A stretch of DNA of 41,675 nucleotides from Bacteroides sp. UBA7335 (GCA_002471185.1 DKPL01000092.1:717-42391); one strand, 5' to 3'. Numbered from the stretch's first letter, positions 8,822-17,838 are shown. Numbers and translations are program-made. Notes: generated from the sequence alone by a model not told the origin.

Positions 8822-10240
8822 TTAATATCTGTAATGATCGGCTTTGAATGGTCCCTCAACCTTCACCCCAATATAGGCAGCTTGTTCGGGAGTTAGTGTA
8901 GTTAGTTTCACCCCAATCTTTTCTAAGTGTAGGCGAGCCACCTCTTCGTCTAGGTGTTTTGGCAAGCGATACACATCGATTGGATAGTCGTTGTTGAACA
9001 GTTCGATTTGAGCCAACGTTTGGTTGGTAAACGAGTTACTCATGACAAACGATGGGTGGCCGGTAGCACAGCCCAGGTTCACCAAGCGTCCATCAGCAAG
9101 CAATATGATGCTATGTCCCGCAGGGAAGAAGTAGCGATCAACTTGTGGTTTGATGTTGATGCGTTTGATGCCCGGATATTTCTTCAAAGCCTCTACCTGA
9201 ATCTCGTTGTCGAAGTGACCGATGTTACAAACGATAGCTTGATCTTTCATTTGCTCCATGTGGTCAATGCGGATGATGTCGATGTTTCCGGTAGTAGTCA
9301 CAAAGATGTTACCCTCTTTGCAAGCATCTTCCATTGTCATAACTTCGTAGCCTTCCATAGCTGCTTGAAGCGCACAGATAGGGTCAATTTCGGTCACAAT
9401 CACGCGTGCTCCGTAAGAACGCATAGAGTTGGCACAGCCTTTACCCACGTCGCCATAACCACACACTACAACCACCTTACCCGCAATCATAACATCGGTA
9501 GCGCGCTTAATGCCATCGGCAAGCGACTCGCGGCAGCCATACATATTGTCGAATTTCGATTTTGTAACCGAGTCGTTCACGTTGAACGCAGGGAACAACA
9601 GTTTACCCTCTTCCATCATCTGATACAAACGGTGAACCCCTGTTGTAGTCTCTTCCGACACACCACGCATCTCTTTTGCCACACGGTGCCAGCGGTCTTT
9701 GTCGTCAGCAAGTACATCTTTTAAGATTGCAAATAGCTCTTTCTCATCTTCGGCATGCACCTCTTTGTCTAAAGTTGTTGCATCTTCTTCAGCTTGATAT
9801 CCCAAGTGAATCATGATCGTAGCATCGCCACCATCGTCAACAATTACTGTAGGACCGTTGCCCCCTTCGAAGTTTAGCGCTTGAAGCGTGCACCACCAGT
9901 ATTCGGCTAGTGTTTCGCCTTTCCAAGCAAACACCGGCACACCCGATGCCGCAATGGCAGCAGCAGCATGATCTTGAGTAGAATATATATTGCATGAGCA
10001 CCAGCGAACCTCAGCGCCAAGAGCCACAAGAGTTTCAATGAGTACCGCAGTTTGAATAGTCATGTGAAGCGACCCCATAATGCGGGCACCTTTCAAAGGT
10101 TTCGATTCTCCATATTTTTCGCGAAGAGCCATTAGGCCGGGCATCTCTTTTTCTGCCAACTCGATCTCTTTGCGACCGAAATCGGCAAGTGAGATGTCTG
10201 CTACCTTGTAGGGTAGCGTAGAGAATAATTCTGTAGACAT
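8822..10240 (-). CDS. ahcY: S-adenosylhomocysteinase
   Basis: 472-residue NAD-dependent enzyme that splits S-adenosylhomocysteine into adenosine and homocysteine, relieving product inhibition of methyltransferases. Family features are clear: 'CNIYSTQDHAAAAIAASG' (substrate region, about residues 83-100), 'EYWWCTLQAL', the NAD-binding glycine motif 'GYGDVGKGCA' at 261-270, 'NIGHFDNEI', 'AGHSIILLADGRLVNLGCATGHPS', and the C-terminal Lys-x-x-x-Tyr-Arg-Tyr end needed for cofactor binding. It carries the roughly 40-residue insertion (near 150-190) common in bacterial long forms. The frame is open up to 10285, but Met at 10240 starts the family sequence and lies just downstream of a good promoter. 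Confidence 0.97.
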   Translation of the reverse strand: MSTELFSTLPYKVADISLADFGRKEIELAEKEMPGLMALREKYGESKPLKGARIMGSLHMTIQTAVLIETLVALGAEVRWCSCNIYSTQDHAAAAIAASGVPVFAWKGETLAEYWWCTLQALNFEGGNGPTVIVDDGGDATIMIHLGYQAEEDATTLDKEVHAEDEKELFAILKDVLADDKDRWHRVAKEMRGVSEETTTGVHRLYQMMEEGKLLFPAFNVNDSVTKSKFDNMYGCRESLADGIKRATDVMIAGKVVVVCGYGDVGKGCANSMRSYGARVIVTEIDPICALQAAMEGYEVMTMEDACKEGNIFVTTTGNIDIIRIDHMEQMKDQAIVCNIGHFDNEIQVEALKKYPGIKRINIKPQVDRYFFPAGHSIILLADGRLVNLGCATGHPSFVMSNSFTNQTLAQIELFNNDYPIDVYRLPKHLDEEVARLHLEKIGVKLTTLTPEQAAYIGVKVEGPFKADHYRY

Positions 10241-10271
10241 ATATGTTAAGTATTTAATAATAAAAGTGATG

Positions 10272-10302
10272 CAAATATAAGACATTCTCTAGATGGCAAC
10301 AA
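10272..10302 (-). promoter_or_regulatory. Predicted ahcY promoter
   Basis: - strand -7 box TATATTTG at 10272-10279, with a TTG -33 element at 10300-10302 and 20 bases between them. This predicts transcription starting about 25 bases before the chosen ahcY start codon. Confidence 0.65.
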
Positions 10303-10430
10303 TCTATTTGCTGCATTTTAATCAATAATAACTTCGCATATTTAGTTAATATATTAATAATATTATGTAAATTTGTGGGTGAGATAGTTAAATAAGAGAA
10401 TGTTACGCATAGACTGATACTGAGAAATAT

Positions 10431-11720
10431 ATGAATTACAGTGATGAAAATACAAAAGAGGAGTTGTTGAATGTAATTAATGAGCTTAGTAAAGAACACA
10501 AACGCCTTACAGCATTAGTGACTAAGTTACTACCTAAAAACTCGGCAAGAAGTCGCCGCAAACTTAAAGAAACGGTTGAAGCTACAGAAAATATGATGCA
10601 GCCTTTGGATCTAAATTTGGCAACCAATGATATTTTGCATCTCAACCCTATGGTCAATACCATGCTCAATAGTGTGCCGGTGTATGTGTTTCTAAAAGAT
10701 GTCAACGATGAATTCCGATATGTTTATTGTAACGATACTTTCACTTCGCATATGGGGCTAGCCATAACCGATGTGCTGGGCAAAACAGATGCCGATTTGT
10801 TTCCTAAGTTCATTGATTCAGAGCGTATCCGTAGGACAGATATGGATGTGGTGAAAAAGGGGCGCTTAGAGTATATGGAAGAGTTTACTACCCAGAGTGG
10901 TGAAGAGCGCATGGCCAAAACTGTAAAAGTGCTTACTGTAACCGAAAATAAGGCACAGTATATTCTAGGTGTCTCGTGGGATGTGACTGAGGTAAAGAAT
11001 ATAGAGATGGAGCTGATTAGTACACGTATCAAAGCCGAGGAATCCGAAAGGCTAAAAACTGCATTTTTGGCCAATTTGAGTCACGAGATACGTACCCCAC
11101 TCAATGCTATTGTTGGTTTCTCAAGTCTTATCTGTAACTCCGAGCTCAAAGCAGAGCAGTTGCAATATGGCCGTCTCATTGAGAAAAACTCAGAGGTCTT
11201 GCTACAGTTAATCAATAATGTTCTCGACTTAGCTTCATTAGAAAGTGGTATGATGAAGCTCACTTCTTCGCGTTTTTGTATTTGTACAGTTTTTAATGAA
11301 CTATTTGCTAAGTATAAAGATAAAGTAGAACGTGGTGTAAAACTCATTATCGATCCCATTGATGAGTCGTTAGAACTCGAAAATGATGTAGTTCGTTTTA
11401 AGCAAGTGATGGATAACCTATTGAGCAATGCCGTTAAGTTTACTCCGAGTGGTGAGATACATATGGGAGTGATGCTCAAACGCGATATGGTTCAAATCTA
11501 CGTGAAAGATAGTGGTCGAGGAATCAATACACGTCATGCTGCAAGGGTGTTCAAGCGCTTTGGAAAGACTGATGAGTTTGTGCAGGGGGTAGGATTGGGA
11601 CTTGTCATTTCGCGTATGTTGGTTGAAAAGATGGGAGGAATGATTTGGTTGCAGTCTAAGGTACAGCGTGGTTCGGTATTTTACTTTACTCTGCCTGCGC
11701 TATCTAAAGTAGAAGAATAA
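10431..11720 (+). CDS. PAS-domain sensor histidine kinase
   Basis: 429-residue cytoplasmic-looking kinase with no membrane segment. Order: a short basic N-terminal helix (1-55), a PAS domain (about 76-190, 'VYVFLKDVNDEFRYVYCNDTF'), a HisKA dimerisation domain with the phospho-accepting His218 in 'SHEIRTPLNAIVGFS', and a HATPase domain with N-box 'DNLLSNAVKF' (328-337), G1 'DSGRG' (360-364) and G2 'GVGLGL' (386-391). All catalytic motifs look intact. There is no receiver domain and no response regulator next to it, so it is an orphan kinase in this window; the PAS could sense a soluble ligand, redox state or energy. A -7 match (TAAATTTG, 10368-10375) lies upstream, diverging from ahcY. Confidence 0.93.
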   Translation: MNYSDENTKEELLNVINELSKEHKRLTALVTKLLPKNSARSRRKLKETVEATENMMQPLDLNLATNDILHLNPMVNTMLNSVPVYVFLKDVNDEFRYVYCNDTFTSHMGLAITDVLGKTDADLFPKFIDSERIRRTDMDVVKKGRLEYMEEFTTQSGEERMAKTVKVLTVTENKAQYILGVSWDVTEVKNIEMELISTRIKAEESERLKTAFLANLSHEIRTPLNAIVGFSSLICNSELKAEQLQYGRLIEKNSEVLLQLINNVLDLASLESGMMKLTSSRFCICTVFNELFAKYKDKVERGVKLIIDPIDESLELENDVVRFKQVMDNLLSNAVKFTPSGEIHMGVMLKRDMVQIYVKDSGRGINTRHAARVFKRFGKTDEFVQGVGLGLVISRMLVEKMGGMIWLQSKVQRGSVFYFTLPALSKVEE

Positions 11721-11744
11721 GAAATTGTTTGATTACTATATGAT

Positions 11745-11806
11745 AATGGTGAAGTTTGCTCTTTGTTGATTATGATCAAAGGCAAACCTCACCATTTCTG
11801 TTTTTA
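11745..11806 (+). terminator. Terminator between the kinase and the convergent cupin gene
   Basis: Long imperfect hairpin, arms 11745-11765 and 11777-11796, built around AATGGTGA / TCACCATT, followed on the + strand by TTCTGTTTTT. It ends the kinase transcript and may act in both directions. Confidence 0.8.
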
Positions 11807-11824
11807 TACTTGTTCTCTCTCTAT

Positions 11825-12289
11825 TTATTTCTTTCCAATAAAATCGGCGCGCATTGGTGTAAAGCAATCAATCAACACCCCTGGCTCTAAAGCCACACAG
11901 CCGTGCACCACATCGGGCTCAATATAAAGTCCGTCTCCCGCTTTTACTATCTTCTTCTCATCGCCTACGGTAAACTCGAACACACCGCTTACTACATAGG
12001 TGTTTTGCGTATGATAGTGTGCGTGTGGAGTGCCAATAGCCCCCTTTTCAAACTTTACCTTCACCAACATTGACTGTCCATCGTATCCCATGATTTGACG
12101 TTTCACCCCTTCGCCCGCAGGTTCCCAAGGCGTTTCACTCTCCATCACAAACGTTTTGCTACGAGTTTTGTTGATAGTTTGCGAAGCGCATTTTTTATTG
12201 TTTTCTTTAGTCTGCGCCATGGCAGGAGTCGAAACCCACAATGTGGCAAATGCACAAATGGCTAACGAGGTTTTCATCTTTACGTTCAT
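11825..12289 (-). CDS. Exported single-domain cupin protein
   Basis: 154 residues; a second in-frame Met at residue 5 is an equally possible start. A cleavable signal peptide (about 1-26, 'STPAMAQ') predicts a periplasmic location. The rest is a Cupin_2 barrel: motif 1 'GTPHAHYHTQNTYVVSG' supplies His89, His91 and His93, with Gln95 near the place where Glu is usual, and motif 2 'EPDVVHGCVALEPG' supplies His129. A metal site therefore looks possible but altered. It may bind or isomerise a small molecule; no substrate can be assigned. It follows the fructokinase gene by 26 bases in the same direction, so they are probably co-transcribed, possibly linking it to sugar use. Confidence 0.85.
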   Translation of the reverse strand: MNVKMKTSLAICAFATLWVSTPAMAQTKENNKKCASQTINKTRSKTFVMESETPWEPAGEGVKRQIMGYDGQSMLVKVKFEKGAIGTPHAHYHTQNTYVVSGVFEFTVGDEKKIVKAGDGLYIEPDVVHGCVALEPGVLIDCFTPMRADFIGKK

Positions 12290-12315
12290 AGTATTGTAAT
12301 GTTTTAAAATGGATA

Positions 12316-13212
12316 TTAAATTGATTTTGCCATGCGATTGCGAAGCGTTTCGGGCAGCTGAGGCATTGCACCCTGCTGTGTGCAGACAAATGCCGAAACC
12401 TCTACAGCCAATTGATGTGCTTTGGTAAATGATTTGCCATTGATAAGGGCTGCACAGAAGGTGGCGGTAAATGAATCGCCTGCTCCTACGGTATCAGCCA
12501 CCTCTACCTGAGGAGTCTCTATAAAAGAGGTCTCTTCGGGGGTGAACACGTAACTCCCTTTTACTCCACAAGTCAAAATCACAATCTTTAAGCTATATCT
12601 GTTGAGCAGTAAGCGACAGCGCTCTTCTTGTGTGCCACCACGTACGGCATAAAGTTTGCTTATCACTTCCAGTTCCTCATCGTTTATTTTGAGAACGTTG
12701 CATCGACGTAGCGATTCGTCTATCACCTCGGTAGTATAGAAGTTTTGACGTAGGTTGATATCGAATATTTTGAGTTGACTTTCGCCATTGGGTACAGTGT
12801 CGATAAAGCGTGCAATGGTAGCACGACTCACGGGGCTTCGTTGTGCCAACGAGCCAAAGCAAACGGCACGAGTGTGTAGCGCCAACTGTTTCATATCGTC
12901 GGTAAAGGGGATATTGTCCCATGCCACGTTTTGCTTGATCTCGTATACAGGAATTCCATCGTTATCGAGTTTTACCTGTACGGTTCCTGTAGGGAAGTCT
13001 ACTCGAGGCATCACGTGATGAAGCTGTTTGTCGTTCAATATATCGGATAGCTCATCGCCTAGTTCATCGTTGCCCAATGCGCTTACGGCATATCCATCCA
13101 ATCCAAATTGCGATATATGATAGGCAAAATTGGCAGGAGCTCCTCCAATTTTTTTTCCATCAGGAAGCATGTCCCAAAGCGTTTCGCCTAAACCCACAAT
13201 CACTTTATCCAT
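12316..13212 (-). CDS. PfkB-family sugar kinase, probable fructokinase
   Basis: 298-residue cytoplasmic ribokinase-fold kinase. The N-terminal 'GLGETLWDMLPDGKKIGGAPANFAYH' is the PfkB substrate signature (Asp14, GGAPAN at 23-28), and the C-terminal 'ADTVGAGDSFTATF' (239-252) is the second signature with the catalytic base Asp246 and the anion hole. 'IFDINLRQNFY' and 'LKINDEELEVI' also match bacterial fructokinases, so ATP-dependent phosphorylation of fructose to fructose 6-phosphate is the most likely reaction; another hexose is possible. First gene of a two-gene unit with the cupin. A -7 match TATCTTTG lies at 13238-13245 on the - strand. Confidence 0.88.
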   Translation of the reverse strand: MDKVIVGLGETLWDMLPDGKKIGGAPANFAYHISQFGLDGYAVSALGNDELGDELSDILNDKQLHHVMPRVDFPTGTVQVKLDNDGIPVYEIKQNVAWDNIPFTDDMKQLALHTRAVCFGSLAQRSPVSRATIARFIDTVPNGESQLKIFDINLRQNFYTTEVIDESLRRCNVLKINDEELEVISKLYAVRGGTQEERCRLLLNRYSLKIVILTCGVKGSYVFTPEETSFIETPQVEVADTVGAGDSFTATFCAALINGKSFTKAHQLAVEVSAFVCTQQGAMPQLPETLRNRMAKSI

Positions 13213-13237
13213 ATTTATATGCTTGTTTATTAGCTGG

Positions 13238-13266
13238 CAAAGATACTCAATCTCGCCTTAATGCAA
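13238..13266 (-). promoter_or_regulatory. Predicted fructokinase-cupin promoter
   Basis: - strand -7 box TATCTTTG (13238-13245) with a TTG element at 13264-13266, 18 bases apart. Predicted start is about 20 bases before the kinase ATG. Confidence 0.5.
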
Positions 13267-13398
13267 TGTTTAATTGTTAATAATAACGGTAATAGTTTAT
13301 TATTTTTTTATTTAAATAAGTCGTGTATTTACCCATAAAGTAGGTACAGTAGAGTTTGCAAGTAGAAGAGATTTAAGGATGCGATATGCAATATTGAG

Positions 13399-13470
13399 TA
13401 GCCTCGAGGGGAATCGAACCCCTATCTAAAGTTTAGGAAACTTCTATTCTATCCGTTGAACTACAAGGCC
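13399..13470 (-). tRNA. tRNA-Arg (anticodon CCU)
   Basis: The - strand folds as a complete 72-base cloverleaf: acceptor GGCCTTG/CGAGGCT (with G-U pairs), D-stem GTTC/GAAT, anticodon stem GAAGT/ACTTT around loop TTCCTAA, a four-base variable region, and T-stem AGGGG/CCCCT around TTCGATT. Anticodon CCU reads the Arg codon AGG. The discriminator base is A; CCA is not encoded and must be added after transcription. No integrated element borders it. Confidence 0.95.
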
Positions 13471-13994
13471 TCAAATCTATTGCGTAATTGCTTAATTATG
13501 GGGCAAAGATAGCTCATTCTATCGATTTAGCAACAATAGTGATTGAGATTTGTGAGGTTTGACTAAAGAAAAATAGAGTGTTGTGATAGTTGAAAAAGCA
13601 GAAGCGTATAAAAAGTGGGGTGTATTGATGCAATTTGAAATGATAATGTGTGTTTTTGATGGATAATTATAATTGCTAATGGGCTAAAATGAAACAATTA
13701 GTTATCTGTGGTGTTTTCTGCTGCTTTCTATTTGCTAGCAAAAAACCTATTTTTTGAGTGTAAATGTGCTGATTTCTATGTGTTAAGGCTTGTTTATTTG
13801 AGTTTTGATAATTCTTTTGATAGTAGCTTATAGATAACTCCTAAAAGATTTTGCTAAATCATATAACTTTGCGAACTTTGCGAAGCTTTTTGCATAAATA
13901 AGGATTATTTAAAACAGCCAACCGAAATGTATAAATCAATCTGCAAAAAGCTATTTTATTATCTTTTTGATTTAAACATAAGAAACAACAAATT
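13471..13994. other. 524-base intergenic region before korA
   Basis: No gene is supported. The left end holds the leftward tRNA promoter (13504-13533). The right end holds a rightward -7 match TAACTTTG at 13864-13871, closely followed by a repeated AACTTTGCG, which could start korAB with a leader of about 120 bases. Nothing recognisable was found in the middle. Confidence 0.45.
13504..13533 (-). promoter_or_regulatory. Predicted tRNA-Arg promoter
   Basis: - strand -7 box TATCTTTG at 13504-13511 and TTG at 13531-13533, 19 bases apart; the 5' end of the tRNA is about 34 bases beyond the -7 box. Confidence 0.6.
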
Positions 13995-15845
13995 ATGGCA
14001 GACGAAATGATGGTTAAAGAATTGGAGCAAGTGGTAGTACGCTTCTCCGGCGATTCCGGCGATGGTATGCAGCTTGCCGGCAACATCTTCTCGAATGTGT
14101 CGGCTAATGTAGGAAATGATATCTGTACTTTCCCCGATTATCCGGCTGACATTCGTGCTCCGCAAGGTTCACTTACCGGTGTATCGGGTTTTCAGGTACA
14201 CATCGGAGCGAATAAAGTGTATACTCCGGGCGATTGTTGCAACGTTTTGGTTGCTATGAACCCCGCTGCGCTAAAAACACAAGTTCAGTATTGTCGCCCC
14301 GATGGACTAATCATTACTGATAGCGACTCGTTTACAGACAAGGACTTAGAAAAAGCCCAATTTAAAACATCCAACCCGTTTGAAGAGATACACATCAAAC
14401 AAGAGGTGATGGAAGTGCCCATCTCGTCAATGTGTAAAGCGAGCTTGGCCGACTCTGGATTGGATAACAAATCAATGCTTCGTTGCAAAAATATGTTTGC
14501 GCTGGGCTTGGTGTGTTGGCTATTCAATCGTGATGTGAAGCTGGCCGAAGATATGCTACGCCAAAAGTTTGCTAAAAAACCACAGATTGCCGAAGCCAAC
14601 ATCAAGGTGCTCAACGACGGCTATAACTATGGGGCTAACACTCACGCATCGACTTCTACTTATCGCATAGAGAGTAAAGAGCCCAAAGCTAAGGGACTTT
14701 ACACCGATATAAATGGCAATAAGGCTACTGCTTATGGCTTGATAGCTGCTGCCGAAAAAGCGGGGTTAGAACTCTTCTTGGGTTCATATCCTATTACTCC
14801 TGCTACTGATATATTGCACGAGTTGGCTAAGCACAAATCGCTTGGTGTAAAAACAGTGCAATGTGAAGACGAAATAGCCGGGTGTGCTTCGGCTGTGGGA
14901 GCTGCATTTGCCGGAGATTTGGCGGTGACTTCTACTTCAGGACCCGGTGTGTGCTTGAAGAGCGAAGCGATGAACTTAGCTGTGATTGCTGAACTGCCTT
15001 TGGTGGTGGTTAATGTGCAACGTGGCGGTCCGTCAACCGGTTTGCCTACTAAGTCTGAACAAGGCGACTTGCTTCAGGCGCTTTACGGACGCAACGGCGA
15101 AAGCCCTATGCCTGTTATTGCGGCTACATCGCCTACCAACTGTTTTGATGCTGCTTATGTAGCTTGTAAAATAGCGGTAGAACACATGACTCCGGTTGTG
15201 CTTCTTACCGATGCTTTCATTGCCAATGGCTCGGCAGCATGGCACTTGCCCGACTTGAAAGAATATCCATCCATCACCCCTCCTTATGTGAAGCCCGAAA
15301 TGGCTGGCACTTGGACCCCTTTTCAACGTAACGAAGAGACGGGAGCCCGCTATTGGGCGATTCCGGGAACTGAAGGGTTTATGCATCGCATCGGTGGACT
15401 CGAAAAGAGTAATGCTACGGGTGTTATCTCTACCGATCCCGAAAACCATCAGTTGATGACTTACTTGCGCCAAGCTAAAGTAGATAAAATAGCCAAAACC
15501 ATTCCGGCACTCGAGGTAGAAGGCGATAAAGATGCCGACTTGCTTATTGTGGGCTGGGGAGGTACTTATGGTAACCTACATGCTGCTATGGATGAAATGC
15601 GTGCCGAGGGCAAAAAGGTGGCTTTGGCACAATTCCAATACATCAACCCACTGCCGTTGAATACTGCCGAAGTATTGAAAGGATTCAAGAAAATTGTGGT
15701 GGCCGAACAAAACTTAGGACAGTTTGCCGGATACTTGCGTATGCAGATACCGGGTATCAACCTAAGCCAATTCAACCAAGTAAAGGGTCAGCCATTTGTG
15801 ACCAAAGAACTTGTAGATGCATTCACTAAACTATTGGAGGAATAA
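13995..15845 (+). CDS. korA: 2-oxoacid:ferredoxin oxidoreductase subunit alpha (gamma-alpha fusion)
   Basis: 616 residues. An N-terminal gamma domain (about 10-190, 'VVRFSGDSGDGMQLAGNIFSN') is fused to the alpha pyrimidine-binding domain (from about 230; 'FLGSYPITPATDILHELAKH', 'VQCEDEIAGCASAVGAAFAG', 'TSTSGPGVCLKSEAMNLAV'), then a transketolase-C-like domain with 'KIVVAEQNLGQFAGYLR'. This layout is that of 2-oxoglutarate:ferredoxin oxidoreductase, which interconverts 2-oxoglutarate and succinyl-CoA with ferredoxin as electron carrier in anaerobes. It is followed after three bases by the beta subunit, so the two form a transcription unit. The exact 2-oxoacid cannot be proven from sequence; the size and pairing favour KorAB over pyruvate or branched-chain enzymes. 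Confidence 0.92.
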   Translation: MADEMMVKELEQVVVRFSGDSGDGMQLAGNIFSNVSANVGNDICTFPDYPADIRAPQGSLTGVSGFQVHIGANKVYTPGDCCNVLVAMNPAALKTQVQYCRPDGLIITDSDSFTDKDLEKAQFKTSNPFEEIHIKQEVMEVPISSMCKASLADSGLDNKSMLRCKNMFALGLVCWLFNRDVKLAEDMLRQKFAKKPQIAEANIKVLNDGYNYGANTHASTSTYRIESKEPKAKGLYTDINGNKATAYGLIAAAEKAGLELFLGSYPITPATDILHELAKHKSLGVKTVQCEDEIAGCASAVGAAFAGDLAVTSTSGPGVCLKSEAMNLAVIAELPLVVVNVQRGGPSTGLPTKSEQGDLLQALYGRNGESPMPVIAATSPTNCFDAAYVACKIAVEHMTPVVLLTDAFIANGSAAWHLPDLKEYPSITPPYVKPEMAGTWTPFQRNEETGARYWAIPGTEGFMHRIGGLEKSNATGVISTDPENHQLMTYLRQAKVDKIAKTIPALEVEGDKDADLLIVGWGGTYGNLHAAMDEMRAEGKKVALAQFQYINPLPLNTAEVLKGFKKIVVAEQNLGQFAGYLRMQIPGINLSQFNQVKGQPFVTKELVDAFTKLLEE

Positions 15846-15848
15846 GAG

Positions 15849-16859
15849 ATGAGCGAAACTAAATATACCATGCAAGATTATAAATTCGGTCAACCACGTT
15901 GGTGTCCCGGATGTGGCGACCATGCCTTTTTGAACTCATTGCACAAAGCAATGGCCGAAATTGGCAAAGCGCCCAAAGATATCGCTGTGATTTCGGGTAT
16001 CGGATGCTCTTCGCGCCTACCTTATTATGTCAATACTTACGGTTTCCATACCATTCACGGTCGTGCGGCAGCTATTGCTACGGGAGTGAAGGTGGCTAAT
16101 CCCGAACTAACCGTTTGGCAAGTATCAGGCGATGGCGATGGTTTGGCCATTGGTGGTAACCACTTCATACATGCTGTGCGTCGTAATATCGATATGAATA
16201 TGATTTTGCTCAACAATCGCATCTACGGTTTAACTAAGGGGCAATATTCACCTACCTCTGAACGTGGCTTTGTCAGTAAGTCATCTCCATTTGGTACGGT
16301 AGAAGATCCTTTCTACCCAGCCGAATTGACCTTTGGTGCTCGCGGTCGCTTCTTTGCACGCTGTGTTGCGGTAGATGGTGCTGCTTCGGTAGATGTATTG
16401 CAAAAAGCTGCAGCTCACAAGGGAGCATCGGTTATCGAAGTGCTTCAAAACTGTATCATCTTCAATGATAATACGCACGAAAGTGTGGCTACCAAAGAGG
16501 GTAGAGCCAAAAATGCTATCTACTTAGAACACGGTAAGTCTATGGTATTTGGTGTAGATAGAGAGTTAGGCATCATGCAAGAGGGTTTTGGTTTGAAGGT
16601 AGTGAAGCTTGGCGAAAACGGCATCACCGAAAAAGATTTGTTGGTGCACGATGCACACTGCGAGGATCATACTTTGCAATTGAAGCTAGCCTTGATGAAG
16701 GGACCTGAATTCCCCATCGCTTTGGGGGTGATTCGCGATGTTGATGCACCGACCTATGATGCAGCCTTGGCTGAACAGATTGAAGAGGTGAAGGCGAAAA
16801 GGAACTATCACAACTTCAGCGAACTGTTGATGACCAACGAAACTTGGGAAGTGAAATAA
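15849..16859 (+). CDS. korB: 2-oxoacid:ferredoxin oxidoreductase subunit beta
   Basis: 336 residues. The TPP-binding subunit: 'WCPGCGDH' at 18-25 gives cysteines for the iron-sulfur cluster, 'GIGCSSRLPYY' a third, and 'VSGDGDGLAIGGNHFIHAVRRN' followed by 'LLNNRIYGLTKGQ' is the TPP/Mg motif (GDGD at 94-97, Asn near 122). The C-terminal part carries a further region typical of KorB ('FNDNTHESV'). It works with the upstream KorA to form the active enzyme. No separate ferredoxin-like delta subunit follows; a terminator is present 25 bases after the stop, so the unit ends here. Confidence 0.93.
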   Translation: MSETKYTMQDYKFGQPRWCPGCGDHAFLNSLHKAMAEIGKAPKDIAVISGIGCSSRLPYYVNTYGFHTIHGRAAAIATGVKVANPELTVWQVSGDGDGLAIGGNHFIHAVRRNIDMNMILLNNRIYGLTKGQYSPTSERGFVSKSSPFGTVEDPFYPAELTFGARGRFFARCVAVDGAASVDVLQKAAAHKGASVIEVLQNCIIFNDNTHESVATKEGRAKNAIYLEHGKSMVFGVDRELGIMQEGFGLKVVKLGENGITEKDLLVHDAHCEDHTLQLKLALMKGPEFPIALGVIRDVDAPTYDAALAEQIEEVKAKRNYHNFSELLMTNETWEVK

Positions 16860-16883
16860 CACCTTTGACTATATAAAAATGAA

Positions 16884-16925
16884 AAAGCGGTTGCGTTAGT
16901 AAAATAACGCAGCCGCTTTATTTGT
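16884..16925 (+). terminator. Terminator of korAB
   Basis: 15-base stem (16884-16898 with 16905-16919, one T-G pair) and a six-base loop, followed by TTTATTTG. The opposite strand also has a T-rich tail, so it may work both ways. Confidence 0.8.
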
Positions 16926-16974
16926 ATCCCCCTTCCTCTTATAGAGTAGTTGTTATGTATCTATTCGCAACGGA

Positions 16975-17026
16975 AAATAAAAATGCTAGACAATGCTCTC
17001 CAAGGGGCAGGATGAGCACTGTCTAG
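16975..17026 (-). terminator. Terminator of upp
   Basis: 13-base stem, 17014-17026 with 16986-16998 (CTAGACA-type arms, one G-U pair), 15-base loop; on the - strand it is followed by CATTTTTATTTT. It lies about 43 bases after the upp stop. Confidence 0.75.
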
Positions 17027-17069
17027 TAAATAAAGTTGCAGCCTTTTGTATGGCTTCTGTGGTGAGAGA

Positions 17070-17723
17070 TTACTCTTTCTCGCCGTAGGCCAAATCACCA
17101 GCATCACCAAGTCCCGGCACAATGTACGAGTGACTGTTGATTTCGGGGTCGATTGCTGCACACCAAATGGTGGTAATATCTTCGGGCAGCTTACTTGCAA
17201 TATAATCTACAGCCTGTTGGCTGGCAATGATTGCTGCTACATGAATTTCGGCTGGTTTCCCTTTAGTAAGCATGGCTTGATAGCTTAACTCCATGCTTCC
17301 TCCGGTGGCCAACATGGGGTCGGTGATGACCAATGTTTTGCCGCTGATGCGTGGCGAAGCTAGGTATTCTACATGGATATCAAACTTTAACGTGTCTTTA
17401 TACTTGCGATAAGCTGATACAAAAGCATTTTCAGCATTGTCGAAGTAGTTGAGAAATCCTTGGTGAAAAGGAAGACCTGCGCGAAGAATGGTACTCAACA
17501 CTACATTATTGTCGGGAGTGCTCTCTTTTGCGATGCCCAATGGGGTTTCAATGTCTTTTACCGAATAGTGAAATGTTTTGCTCATTTCGTACGCCATAAT
17601 CTCGCCAATGCGCTCAATGTTGCGGCGAAAGCGTAGACGGTCGTTTTGTACATGGATGTTTCTGATTTCTGATACATACTGGTTCAGAATCGAATTGGAC
17701 TCGCTAAAGTTTACAATTTTCAT
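17070..17723 (-). CDS. upp: Uracil phosphoribosyltransferase
   Basis: 217-residue salvage enzyme converting uracil and PRPP to UMP. The PRPP-binding loop is 'LVITDPMLATGGS' at 131-143, and the uracil-binding C-terminal 'VPGLGDAGDLAYG' at 202-214 is intact; 'STILRAGLPFHQGF' (77-90) matches the family's conserved Arg loop. Length and start are normal. Single gene; its promoter falls inside one copy of a duplicated intergenic segment (see 17756-17838). Confidence 0.95.
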   Translation of the reverse strand: MKIVNFSESNSILNQYVSEIRNIHVQNDRLRFRRNIERIGEIMAYEMSKTFHYSVKDIETPLGIAKESTPDNNVVLSTILRAGLPFHQGFLNYFDNAENAFVSAYRKYKDTLKFDIHVEYLASPRISGKTLVITDPMLATGGSMELSYQAMLTKGKPAEIHVAAIIASQQAVDYIASKLPEDITTIWCAAIDPEINSHSYIVPGLGDAGDLAYGEKE

Positions 17724-17755
17724 ACTATCTCTATATTATACGTTCTTATGTTTAG

Positions 17756-17838
17756 CTCTTATAACAAACAAAAGTAAATGTTATATTCTATATTGCAATA
17801 TTCGTTCTCAATATATTATTGTCAATTTATAAAAGTTT
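17756..17838. repeat. Direct repeat copy A (contains the upp promoter)
   Basis: 83-base segment aligning without gaps to 18248-18330 at 65 of 83 positions by eye. Shared blocks include CTCTTATAACAAACA at the left end and ATTTATAAAAGTTT at the right end. It starts 33 bases upstream of the upp ATG. Confidence 0.8.
17769..17798 (-). promoter_or_regulatory. Predicted upp promoter
   Basis: - strand -7 box TACTTTTG (17769-17776) and TTG (17796-17798) with exactly 19 bases between: a full match to the Bacteroidetes consensus, about 46 bases before the upp start codon. Confidence 0.7.

Noticed and set aside
8954..9724. 256-codon open frame on the + strand
   Set aside because: It lies wholly antisense to ahcY, whose homology is unambiguous, and its translation shows no domain, only the composition expected from antisense codons.
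13399..13470. The tRNA-Arg gene as a possible attachment site
   Set aside because: No partial duplicate of the tRNA 3' end and no integrase gene were found in the flanking sequence.
15033..15473. 146-codon open frame on the - strand
   Set aside because: Antisense to korA, with basic low-complexity translation and no start signal.
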